Assembly (NCBI RefSeq): GCF_013248975.1
Contig: NZ_JABRWH010000002.1
Coordinates: 1 to 64,000, forward strand
Direction: 5' to 3'
Length of the DNA: 64,000 nucleotides
From: Neobacillus endophyticus
Lineage (GTDB): Bacteria > Bacillota > Bacilli > Bacillales > Cytobacillaceae
Below the pieces are notes generated by a model. The model was not told the DNA's origin. It made no database searches and saw only the letters and a program-made list of their open reading frames with translations. The position numbers and the translations under genes were made by a program. This document shows positions 54,913-63,467 of the stretch, piece by piece; within the stretch, counting starts at the first letter, position 1; every line of letters begins with the position of its first letter.

Positions 54913-55061
54913 TAATTCTTGCTAAGTCTCTCCAAGGCTTTGCCATTTTGCTTAACCGCCTTTTCATAGCTAGCCTGGATTCTTTTTTTGCGATCTGTAG
55001 ATTGTGATTGTTTTTTAATAGCTAATACAGTCATATCTTCTTCATCCCTTTTCTTTTTCAT
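54912..55061 (-). CDS. Antitoxin partner of Doc, 49 aa
   Basis: ATG at 55061 behind GGAGAG; reads MKKKRDEEDMTVLAIKKQSQ then a basic helix ending ERLSKN. Short, highly charged, no typical Phd DNA-binding fold, so the antitoxin is of another small type. It overlaps doc by one base. Confidence 0.75.
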   Translation of the reverse strand: MKKKRDEEDMTVLAIKKQSQSTDRKKRIQASYEKAVKQNGKALERLSKN

Positions 55062-55333
55062 GGAACATCTCTCCTCTCATATACGGATGTATATGTTAGG
55101 TTGTCCACAATTAGAATCTTTTAACCCTGACTATTAGTGATTTTTTCCCTACACTACTTTTCTTTACTTTACACGACTATTATCTAATAATCTACCAAAT
55201 CTATTAAATTTGTAGAAAGAAAATAACCGACAAATAACTACAAAAAATAGAAGATCCATACTACATAACAGGATGAGACACGATTCGAGAATAGACTGCG
55301 AGTTAGGGTGGTTCATAATCTAACTATTAAACC

Positions 55334-55362
55334 TTTTACGAAAGTGTTTAATGTGATAAAAT
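55334..55362 (+). promoter_or_regulatory. Promoter of the wall-hydrolase gene
   Basis: TTTTAC (55334-55339), 17 bases, TAAAAT (55357-55362); weak -35. Leader D follows. Confidence 0.5.
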
Positions 55363-55384
55363 TAGTTAAATAAATCAAGCGCAA

Positions 55385-55446
55385 TGGGAAATACCCAAGA
55401 ATTAATAGGTTGATAGTCAACCTTTATTTCTTTGGGTATTTTTTGC
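55385..55446 (+). promoter_or_regulatory. Leader D: attenuator with competing mini-hairpin
   Basis: TGGG-AAATA-CCCA (55385-55397) shares its 3' arm with a terminator, AAATACCCAA with TTGGGTATTT (55432-55441), inner AGGTTGA/TCAACCT stem, T-run. The GGGAAATACCC core is identical to leader C although the genes lie 28 kb apart. Confidence 0.75.
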
Positions 55447-55507
55447 GTTTTTAAAGCTTTTTTTGAAATTTGGTAAGGTTATATACGGAAAAACAGGGGG
55501 AAAACAA

Positions 55508-57163
55508 ATGAAATTAGCAAAGCTAACGTTAGGCACCATGATTGTTAGCTGTAGTTTTGTAGGAAACCTTTCAGCGAAAGCAGCAACGGATGATACTACA
55601 AAAAGGATCGATCAACAGCTTCAAACTATTCAACTTCAACTAAACAAAATGGATAGTGACATTAATGTCATACAAAACGAGGAGACTCTATTAGAAAGAC
55701 AACTAAGTAAATTGAAGTTGGCTATTATCGAAAATGAAAAGAAGGTACAAGAGACCGATGCCCAGCTTGCAAACGCAGAAGGGGAAATACATGATTTACA
55801 ACTAAATATAGATTCATATAAATCAAAACTAGGCATTCAAAGTATGAATCTGAATATCGATAGTCTTACTCCTGTCCTTTCATTAGAGAATGAGGGAACT
55901 CCAGATACACTCTCTTCCTATGAAGCTACTAAACGATTATTTGAAAATACGAGTGAGTTAAATAATTTAATTTCAGTGAATGATACGTTAGAAGAAAAAA
56001 TTAAGAATGCTAATTCATTAAAAGAAGATCTTGCGGGGATGTCTGAACTATTGACGGACCAAGCGAAAGAAAAAAACGACCTTTTGAATGACTTAGAAAC
56101 TGAAGAAACGACCGCTAAGAAAAATAGGGATAGTCTTTTTAACGAGAGCCAAACCTTAACCAAACATAAGTCCGAAATTGAAAGAGCGATACAGAATGAA
56201 CAAGATCGTTTGGACGGGAATTGGAGTACTCAACCGACCGAATCATATACTCCTACTATCAATTTGGCACCTGGTGAAGTACCGCAACAACTAATGAAAT
56301 ATTATCTCTATGCAGAACAAAAATATGGAGTGCCATGGTATTACTTGGCGGCTATTAATAAGATTGAAACCAACTTCAATACTGACTCTACAATGGTTTC
56401 AACAGTTGGAGCCATTGGTCCGATGCAGTTTCTTCCCGCCACATGGGTTGGACAAAAATATTCGACGGGCGGGGGATTAGTAGACCCCAATTTAGATATT
56501 ACAAATTTGCAGACCATTAAAGCTGGGAATGGCTATGGAGTAGATGCGGATAATGACGGTATGGCAAACCCTTGGGATATCGCGGATAGTATTGCTACAG
56601 CAGCCAACTATCTTTCTGCAAATGGTTTTGCAACGGATATTCGAAAGGCTATTTGGCACTACAATCATGCAGACTGGTATGTGGATGAAGTCATTGCTCT
56701 AGCTGAAACATATAAAAATAATTCAGCCCCCACAAGTTCAGCAGCTATTCAGTTGAACGCTGGAAAAGAGAACGATGTGGTGACAGTTGGTTACAGGTGG
56801 ATCAACAATTCCGTTTATGTATTTGGTGGAGGAAGAAATCAAAGCGACATTCAGCAGGGTATATTCGATTGCTCAAGTTTTGTCCATTGGGCTTTTGCTC
56901 AAATAGGAATTAACTTAGGTGAACTTAGTTCGGTTAGTACGGACACCTTAAAGGCAATGGGCGAACCAGTAAATGAAAGTGACATTCGCCCTGGTGATTT
57001 AGTGTTTTTTGATACGTATAAGAAGGATGGGCATGTTGGCATTTATATAGGAAACGGGAAGTTTATTGGAGCTCAAAGTTCTACGGGTGTAGCCATTGCG
57101 GATATGACGACAGGATATTGGAAAGAAAAATTCAATCATAGAGTAATTCGAATACTCAAATAA
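55508..57163 (+). CDS. Bifunctional wall hydrolase: lytic transglycosylase plus NlpC/P60
   Basis: 551 residues; ATG at 55508 behind GGGGG. Signal peptide to about residue 27 (SAKAA). A coiled-coil region (30-240) precedes a lysozyme-like transglycosylase domain (KYGVPWYYLAAINKIETNF, with the Glu of KIETNF as likely catalytic acid; GAIGPMQFLPATW). The C-terminal NlpC/P60 domain has FDCSSFVHW (Cys) and DGHVGIYIG (His). The same two activities occur in CwlT/VirB1-like hydrolases of Gram-positive conjugative elements, which cut peptidoglycan for the channel. Sharing leader type with the transfer operons supports this role. Confidence 0.88.
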   Translation: MKLAKLTLGTMIVSCSFVGNLSAKAATDDTTKRIDQQLQTIQLQLNKMDSDINVIQNEETLLERQLSKLKLAIIENEKKVQETDAQLANAEGEIHDLQLNIDSYKSKLGIQSMNLNIDSLTPVLSLENEGTPDTLSSYEATKRLFENTSELNNLISVNDTLEEKIKNANSLKEDLAGMSELLTDQAKEKNDLLNDLETEETTAKKNRDSLFNESQTLTKHKSEIERAIQNEQDRLDGNWSTQPTESYTPTINLAPGEVPQQLMKYYLYAEQKYGVPWYYLAAINKIETNFNTDSTMVSTVGAIGPMQFLPATWVGQKYSTGGGLVDPNLDITNLQTIKAGNGYGVDADNDGMANPWDIADSIATAANYLSANGFATDIRKAIWHYNHADWYVDEVIALAETYKNNSAPTSSAAIQLNAGKENDVVTVGYRWINNSVYVFGGGRNQSDIQQGIFDCSSFVHWAFAQIGINLGELSSVSTDTLKAMGEPVNESDIRPGDLVFFDTYKKDGHVGIYIGNGKFIGAQSSTGVAIADMTTGYWKEKFNHRVIRILK

Positions 57164-57246
57164 AGCCTTGCATTGTAAACAAGATAGTATAATTGATGAA
57201 ATGGATAAAGGAATTGTCCGATACAAATGTTAAAGGGGTTTGAACA

Positions 57247-57789
57247 GTGGAAGAAGTAGAAGTAACAAAAAATGGTTTAGAAAAAGAAGAAGTTAGTACG
57301 TCATACGGATTAACAGATTTGGAAAGATTAAAAACGTACGTTGGTAATAACACCGACAAATTCTTTAAAAGATGGGGTATAAAGGATGATCCATCTTTCG
57401 ACTTAAATGAGTACGAACCAACACAATTCAATTGGAACTGGCCTGCGTTTTTCTTAGGAGGTTGGTGGTTTGCATATAGAAAGATGTTCCTCTTTGCTAT
57501 TGTAATTGAGGTAATCAATTTTATGATAACAATACTAACAAACTCAGGTTTAATGGATAGTTTAGAAATAGGTTCGAATGTGCTATTGGCTATAATGGGA
57601 AATTGGTTTTATTTTAAAAAAGCAAAAGAAGATATTTTAAAAATAAAGCAAAAGAATCTTTCAGCGGTAGAAGAATTAGAAGAGTTAACGAAAACGGGAA
57701 GAACAAGTGTACCTTACTGTTTGCTTATCTTTGCAGTTGTAGCGGTCATAAAAGTTACTTGGATGATTGTAAAACATAAATTATTCTAA
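57247..57789 (+). CDS. DUF2628-like membrane protein, 180 aa
   Basis: GTG at 57247 behind AAAGGGG. Residues 55-85 have the DUF2628 signature (FNWNWPAFFLGGWWFAYRKM), followed by membrane spans (about 80-100, 110-125, 155-175). Function unknown; possibly envelope-related. Separate from the hydrolase gene by 83 bases. Confidence 0.75.
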   Translation: MEEVEVTKNGLEKEEVSTSYGLTDLERLKTYVGNNTDKFFKRWGIKDDPSFDLNEYEPTQFNWNWPAFFLGGWWFAYRKMFLFAIVIEVINFMITILTNSGLMDSLEIGSNVLLAIMGNWFYFKKAKEDILKIKQKNLSAVEELEELTKTGRTSVPYCLLIFAVVAVIKVTWMIVKHKLF

Positions 57790-58070
57790 CTAATAACAAC
57801 CATTTGCACCGAAATGAAGCTTTTGTTAAAGTCGATGTTTATAAAAAAGATGCGATGCTTTACCCCTTTGGATATGCTTTGTCTAAAGGGTTTTTTTATG
57901 GTGTAACCTTATTCCGCAATCGGGCCATATTCTTGAATAACACAGGTAATTAATCTTGGATATTTAAAGGTGAATAAACAGCGATTGTGAAGGAATTCAC
58001 TTAAAGTAACTGGGCAGGATAATTCAACAAGCATTGTATCATAATAATATAAGGAAACTATTGTCAGGTG

Positions 58071-58338
58071 GTGTTTAAAAATTATTGTTGAAATTTATCA
58101 GGTTCCCAAAAAAGTAAAAGTAAATGGAGTTTATTCCCTTGATTATATTGATGATGACATTGGAGAGAATTTTGAACCAATCGTTTCTAAAAAACCTCTT
58201 AAAAAAGGTGACATATTGACAGTTATTGCAAAGATTGAAAGTAAAAAGTTTATTTCAGGATTTGGATACATCTTTTATGATGATGAATTAGTACTTAGCT
58301 CAGAAATTGATGTTAGCTTTTGTGTTCAGACAACATAG
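58071..58338 (+). pseudogene. Small unknown gene with a frameshift at its start
   Basis: A protein-like frame runs from 58081 to the stop at 58338 (IIVEIYQVPKKVKVNGVYSL ... SFCVQTT) with no start codon. A GTG at 58071 behind AGGTG would read MFK into it if the A-run at 58077-58081 were one base shorter. Either a broken gene or a homopolymer error. Confidence 0.5.
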
Positions 58339-58477
58339 TAGAAACCATAGTACTCAACTAACGGGTGCCTTAGTTTAAGTACAATTAAGAGATTTTAGGA
58401 TTGAGATCCCTTAATTAAAACACTATCCAAATACATAAGATTCCCGTTACACAAGATAATATATTTGAGGTGAATCA

Positions 58478-58921
58478 ATGATGAAAAGAATAACATTTCT
58501 TTTTTTTATGGCTGCATTACTTTTCACTCCACTTTCTTTTGTAAAAGCAGAAGTTTATGAAAGTCAAAAGGACAAAATGAAACCATTCGTTGAAAATGCT
58601 TCTGCTAATGATTTTCTTCTAGGGTTTATTCAACCAAAAGTAAATAACATCATTAAAAAAGAATATGGAAAAGAAATGCGTTGGCAATGGGTTAAAGTAA
58701 AAGATATTTTTAGCTACACTGTTTCAAATGAACCAAAATACTATAAAGTAAAAACAGTGGTGACTGTGGATGATTATTACAAGCCAAAGTCAAAATTTAC
58801 ATTTGATTCAATAACTTTAAAAATAACGCCACAGGATGGTCATTTAAATTCAACTGATTCAGGAGCAAAAGTTGAACTATTTGAATATAAACACAGTATT
58901 AAGGAAAGATATACTCATTAA
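58478..58921 (+). CDS. Secreted DUF3888-like protein, 147 aa
   Basis: A clear signal peptide (MKRITFLFFMAALLFTPLSF, cut near KAEV) precedes a domain with NDFLLGFIQPKVNNIIKKEYG and VKVKDIFSY, as in Bacillus DUF3888 proteins. TGAGGTG lies about six bases upstream. A second family member is encoded on the other strand at 59158. Function unknown. Confidence 0.75.
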   Translation: MMKRITFLFFMAALLFTPLSFVKAEVYESQKDKMKPFVENASANDFLLGFIQPKVNNIIKKEYGKEMRWQWVKVKDIFSYTVSNEPKYYKVKTVVTVDDYYKPKSKFTFDSITLKITPQDGHLNSTDSGAKVELFEYKHSIKERYTH

Positions 58922-59041
58922 TTTTGAGAAACCGTCGAAAGACGGTTTAGTTTTATGTGTTAAACTGAATTTTGCAAGTGATATAAGCACGACCATCTTT
59001 AACTGTCTGGCAGTGGATTTTGCTGCCTTACAAAACTAAAC

Positions 59042-59124
59042 GATCGGGCGAAAGAATTGAAGAATTTATGGACTGCAGCAGCAGTCCATTTTATCATGGG
59101 CGTTAATCCGTTAAATGGCAGGAT
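59042..59124 (+). repeat. Dispersed repeat, copy 1 of an 80-bp unit
   Basis: GATCGGGCGAAAGAATTGAAG ... TTAAATGGCAGG; about 80% matched by the copy at 59681-59760. Confidence 0.65.
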
Positions 59125-59157
59125 AGTGGAGGAATTTGGGAAGAAAAAGCACCCTTA

Positions 59158-59568
59158 TTACAAAGGAAATCTGCATTTACGTTCTTCGTTTGGCTTTAAC
59201 CTTCTACCTTTGAATTCAATAGCCCGCCAGGGTTTGGAATCGCTATTCGTAAACTTGATGGTAACTAAATCATAAGGAGGATTGTGAGCTCCTTCAAATG
59301 TAGTTACCTGCACAGTTACATCAAAGAAGTAGCTGCCTTGTCTTAACTTCTTGATTTCGAGAATGTTAGCACAATAATACTGCTTAATTTCACCATAATG
59401 CTTTTCTAATTCTTTACTAATTAACGGATAAAGAAAATGGATAATCAAGTCATCACGCAATTGTACATTATTTTTTGTTACGGTATCTGCTCTAACTGGT
59501 GTAAATGAAACAAGAAACGAACAGGCGATAACTATAAGAATGGATTTTTTCATAGCAGACCTCACCAA
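59158..59568 (-). CDS. Secreted DUF3888-like protein, 136 aa
   Basis: Signal peptide (MKKSILIVIACSFLVSFTPV, cut after VRA) and a mature part with LRDDLIIHFLYPLISKELEKHYG and VTVQVTTFEGAHNPPYDLV, typical of DUF3888. It is one of very few minus-strand genes in the right flank. A Met five codons upstream is possible (MVRSAMKKS). Function unknown. Confidence 0.75.
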   Translation of the reverse strand: MVRSAMKKSILIVIACSFLVSFTPVRADTVTKNNVQLRDDLIIHFLYPLISKELEKHYGEIKQYYCANILEIKKLRQGSYFFDVTVQVTTFEGAHNPPYDLVTIKFTNSDSKPWRAIEFKGRRLKPNEERKCRFPL

Positions 59569-59680
59569 TAGTTTTCTCTTATTTTAATCAATTATGAACA
59601 GATTAATGCTTAAGTTCAGAAGCTATAATAAACTTGATAATACTTGTTCAACCAGATAAAAGAAACTTAGGGATTTTCAA

Positions 59681-59760
59681 CAATCGGGCGCAAGAATTGA
59701 AGAATTTATGGACTGTTGCAGTCCAATTTTTCATGGTCTTTTATCAGTTAAATGGCAGGT
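59681..59760 (+). repeat. Dispersed repeat, copy 2 of an 80-bp unit
   Basis: CAATCGGGCGCAAGAATTGA ... TTAAATGGCAGG; see copy at 59042. Related shorter GGGCGC/GGGCC motifs occur at 57915, 60360, 60838 and 61690. Confidence 0.65.
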
Positions 59761-59828
59761 TAATTGCAAAGGTCAATTAAAGACAAGCTGAGAATTATTT
59801 ATATATAAATAGACTGGGAATAATTTTG

Positions 59829-60317
59829 ATGAAGCAACATATCTCAGAAATGACAAAGAGTAAAAAAGAAATTTTGAGAGAAATAAAAAAACCCTATCGA
59901 ATCAAGCCGGTAACTGTGGTTATCGTTTTAATTGTAACTGTATTTATCTTAGGAACAATTTTTCATTTGGTTAACGATTTCGGAAGGAAATTGACTTCAG
60001 ATTTAGTTGGTGCATTAATCAGTTTGGTCTTTGCATGGAATTTGGGATTTGGGCTCTATAAAGGAATTTGGCAATTTTTAAATTCTCGAAAGATAAACAA
60101 AGTACTATTTCCCAAACTTGAGCAGTTTATAAATGAAAGCGAAGAGAAAAGCTATGATGAAACGGAAGAAGAAGCTTATGAAATGGTCAAAGCAGCATAT
60201 GCGAACTATACCGAGAAGTATAATAAGCTCAATAAACTTTACTGGAAAATTATTAATTTAAGTATTGTTTTGCTCTTTATCGCACTTGTTATTTCGCTTG
60301 TTTATCATCAGTTTTAG
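59829..60317 (+). CDS. Three-span membrane protein, 162 aa
   Basis: Hydrophobic segments near residues 27-48 (VTVVIVLIVTVFILGTIF), 60-85 (LVGALISLVFAWNLGFGLY) and 140-160 (LSIVLLFIALVISLVY), with a charged cytoplasmic loop between the last two. The ribosome site is weak (GGGA). No family recognised. Confidence 0.55.
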   Translation: MKQHISEMTKSKKEILREIKKPYRIKPVTVVIVLIVTVFILGTIFHLVNDFGRKLTSDLVGALISLVFAWNLGFGLYKGIWQFLNSRKINKVLFPKLEQFINESEEKSYDETEEEAYEMVKAAYANYTEKYNKLNKLYWKIINLSIVLLFIALVISLVYHQF

Positions 60318-60590
60318 CTGGGATCAGACAATACAAATTTCATTTTGCTATTGAATTAAAGGGCGCGATTCTTTAACAGAATTGTGTTCTTTCTTTATGT
60401 TTAGGCATTTAATGGAATAACTACTTTAAAGGAAACTGGATATTTATGTTAAAATTAATATGAGCTTTGTGAAGGGTTGAACTAAAATTAACTGGCTAGT
60501 TCAACAATGACAGATGGGTTATTGTACCTAATGTAGAAAATTGATTAAATATTATATTTTGATATACAGATTAACAAGGAGTTGGTTCGG

Positions 60591-60812
60591 TTGAAAAAAA
60601 CATTACTAATATTGGTATGTATTTTTGTTATGGCGATAACTGGTGCGTGCGAAAAAAAAGAATATAACGGTAAATATGTACACTGGGGAGATATAAGATC
60701 CGGTCTAAGTATAGAAAAACTAAAACGAAATAACATTCCGTATAAACAAAAAGCCAATCAAGTATTTATACCGGAAGATGCTTTTGATGATGCACTTTAT
60801 TGCTGTTCATAA
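60591..60812 (+). CDS. Small lipoprotein, 73 aa
   Basis: TTG at 60591 with AAGGAG nine bases upstream. The signal has a lipobox ITGAC (Cys at about residue 20), so it is lipidated and held on the outer face of the membrane. The remaining 53 residues are polar and basic. Function unknown. Confidence 0.6.
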   Translation: MKKTLLILVCIFVMAITGACEKKEYNGKYVHWGDIRSGLSIEKLKRNNIPYKQKANQVFIPEDAFDDALYCCS

Positions 60813-60837
60813 CCTACGGCTGGCTAAAATTCCTTGT

Positions 60838-60892
60838 TCAACAATCGGGCGCATTTCTAGAATAAGAAATGCGCCCTTCTTAATGAATTGGG
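60838..60892. terminator. Dispersed-repeat hairpin acting as terminator
   Basis: GGGCGCATTTCT-AGAAT-AAGAAATGCGCCC followed by TTCTT, just after the lipoprotein gene. A less perfect copy is at 61690-61735. Confidence 0.6.
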
Positions 60893-61096
60893 ACATTTAA
60901 TGGAATAAGAATCTGAAGTATAATTATATAATGTAAAATCAGTATGGCATTTTGTGAAGGATTGCACTTAAACTATATGAGCAGATTAGTTTAATAAGGA
61001 TTGTTAGGTCTGGGGTAATTTCTCTATAGTGCTTTAAATGAAAATAAGTTTATGCCAACAGTCAAAAATGATATTAAATGAAAGGGGATTATTTAT

Positions 61097-61615
61097 ATGT
61101 TAGATACTGTGTATGTTGATATTCGACATATGGATTTTTGGTTTGGACATTATGGATTAATAGATAAAAGTTGGAATGACGAGGTTAAATTATATTCAGA
61201 TGCAAATAAAACCAATGATATGGGGTATTTTGAAATTAGCACTCATACAGGTTTAGCTGCTCTTTACAATAATTTAGACGATAAGGAAGATTATGAACAA
61301 AAGAAAGAAATTGAGGATTTTCTAAATGGTGAAACACAAGTATATTATAGTTATCTATATCCAAGATATGACGAAGATTTATTAGATCAAGTTAGTCATT
61401 TTGCACCTCTAAACAAGTTTAATCATAAACCTATTTATATTGACATGTGGACTAAATTATCAGAGAAGTTAGACATAAATGAAATTAAAAATTGTGTAAG
61501 AATATTAGTAAAAAAATTCTTTCATGAAAATGTTTCAAATATTGTAATTCTGGAAATTCCAACATATGAGGAAACAAAAAAAGATTATGATGAAATTGTT
61601 TCGCGATTTAAATAA
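61097..61615 (+). CDS. Unknown cytoplasmic protein, 172 aa
   Basis: ATG at 61097 behind GAAAGGGG. Acidic, tyrosine-rich, with ISTHTGLAALYNNLDD and a C-terminal helical part. No signal peptide or membrane span. No family recognised. Confidence 0.55.
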   Translation: MLDTVYVDIRHMDFWFGHYGLIDKSWNDEVKLYSDANKTNDMGYFEISTHTGLAALYNNLDDKEDYEQKKEIEDFLNGETQVYYSYLYPRYDEDLLDQVSHFAPLNKFNHKPIYIDMWTKLSEKLDINEIKNCVRILVKKFFHENVSNIVILEIPTYEETKKDYDEIVSRFK

Positions 61616-61924
61616 TTTCAAAATGAAAATGTTTTTAAAGAATGTAAAGTAATTCACTAAAATTAAACCAGCTAATAGAAACTTAGTGATCTTCAACAAT
61701 CGGGCGCATTTCTAGAATAAGAAATGGCGCTCTTCTTAATGAATCGGGCCATATTCTGGAATAAGGCGAGGGTTCAAATCAGGGGATTTTAAAAAAAATG
61801 GGAGATAGTTAAACAACCAATCAACCATACGCATTCATGTAAAAAGAATAAATGAATATTGATTCCAAAATCTGAACAAAATAATTTTACTTGTAAATAC
61901 AATTGAAAATGAGGCTTTATTGAT

Positions 61925-62410
61925 ATGGAAATTGAGTTGAATAAACAAGCAGTTTTAACTATTCGTGGTTTGTATTTTTGCATTGTGGAACAGTGGGCAT
62001 GTATTAACAAAGTACACGGTATTTCTTCAGCTCAGCAACATCTCTTATTCATTTTATCTACACATGAAAAACCACTAACAATTAGTGAGATAAGCAATTT
62101 AGGTTGTTGGCACTTATCTACAGTAAGTCGACTGTTACAACCCTTGATAAGAGAGAATTTTGTTACTGTACAAAAATGTAAAACGAAATACAAATATGTA
62201 TCAATTACTAATCAAGGCTTCGAGAAGTTAAAGGAAATTGCTAAGCAAGTTTTTCCACTGAAGGAATTTCCGTTTGATTTTTCAGATATTGAACAAGAAG
62301 AAGTTCAAATATTTATTGAAATAGGGTTGAAAATATTAAAAAATTTTAAGGGTGAGGAATTTTTAACTTGGGTTAAAAAACCCCACTTCCAAGAGTATCA
62401 ATCGTCCTAG
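61925..62410 (+). CDS. MarR-family transcription regulator
   Basis: 161 residues with a winged helix (ISSAQQHLLFILSTHEKPLT, ISEISNLGCWHLSTVSRLLQ, wing KCKTKYKYVSIT), as in MarR/HPr-like regulators. The GCWHLST recognition helix recalls the Hpr/ScoC group. It lies 53 bases upstream of the DUF3231 gene on the same strand, so it may control it. Start ATG at 61925. Confidence 0.75.
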   Translation: MEIELNKQAVLTIRGLYFCIVEQWACINKVHGISSAQQHLLFILSTHEKPLTISEISNLGCWHLSTVSRLLQPLIRENFVTVQKCKTKYKYVSITNQGFEKLKEIAKQVFPLKEFPFDFSDIEQEEVQIFIEIGLKILKNFKGEEFLTWVKKPHFQEYQSS

Positions 62411-62462
62411 TTATTAATGATATTTCTACCGTTGTTTACAATTTATTAGGAGGAAACAAAAG

Positions 62463-63467
62463 TTGGAAACAGATAACAGTATTAGACTTACATCTGGTGA
62501 AATTGCGAGTTTATGGACGACATACATGAGTGATAGCATGGCAATATGCGTGATTAAACATGCTTTAGATAAGGTAGAAGATACAGAAATTCGTGCTGTT
62601 TTGGAATTAGCTTTAAATTTATCCCAAAGCCATGTGGATAAAATTAAACAAATTTTTATTGATGAAGACTTCCCTATTCCACATGGTTTTACAGATGAAG
62701 ATGTAAACCTTAAGGCACCTCGTTTATTTTCAGATTCTTTTTGGTTAATGTACATCAACAAAATGTCTATTAACGGATTGACTGCTTATGCTGTGGCATT
62801 GACTACTGCAACACGTGCTGACATTCGTGATTTTTATACTCATGTTAATGATTCAACTATGGAACTTTATAACAAGTCACTTAATGTAAAACTATCCAAA
62901 GGACTTTTTGTAAGACCACCTTACATTTCTACACCAGAAAAAATTGATTTTGTTAAGAAGCAAAGTTTTTTGACAGGGTGGTTTGGAGAACGTAGACCAA
63001 TAAATGCTGTGGAAATTAGTCATATTGACTTTAACATAAAAAAAAGTATGTTAAAGGAAGCAATTATGCTTGGATTTGCTCAAGTAAGCCAGTCAAAGGA
63101 AGTAAGGAATTTTATATCACGGGCAAGAGACCTTTCTTCAAAACACATTGAGATTTTCCATACAATATTAACTGATAACAATCTACCGTCTCCTCCATCT
63201 TGGGAATCAGAGGTAACAAATTCCACCATTGCACCCTTTTCGGATAAGTTAATGTTGTTTCATACGCAATTATTGGTGAATTATGCCATAGGTTATTATG
63301 GCGCTAGTTTGGCTGGGTCTTTTCGGAGAGATTTAGCAGCTAAAGTAACACAAGTAATCGGAGAAGACTTGTTACTTGTTGAAGATGGAGTAAATCTCAT
63401 GATTGATCATGGATGGCTAGAACAAGTACCACAAGCAGATGATAGGGAAGAGTTAGTAAAGAAATAG
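62463..63467 (+). CDS. DUF3231 protein (ferritin-like helical bundle), 334 aa
   Basis: TTG at 62463 behind TAGGAGGAAAC. Two homologous halves of about 160 residues: residues 8-165 (LTSGEIASLWTTYMSDSMAI ... ALNLSQSHVDKI) and 180-325 (EISHIDFNIKKSMLKEAIML ... SRARDLSSKHIEIF). Each has the helical, His/Glu-bearing pattern of the DUF3231 family common in Bacillus. Function unknown. Confidence 0.85.
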   Translation: METDNSIRLTSGEIASLWTTYMSDSMAICVIKHALDKVEDTEIRAVLELALNLSQSHVDKIKQIFIDEDFPIPHGFTDEDVNLKAPRLFSDSFWLMYINKMSINGLTAYAVALTTATRADIRDFYTHVNDSTMELYNKSLNVKLSKGLFVRPPYISTPEKIDFVKKQSFLTGWFGERRPINAVEISHIDFNIKKSMLKEAIMLGFAQVSQSKEVRNFISRARDLSSKHIEIFHTILTDNNLPSPPSWESEVTNSTIAPFSDKLMLFHTQLLVNYAIGYYGASLAGSFRRDLAAKVTQVIGEDLLLVEDGVNLMIDHGWLEQVPQADDREELVKK

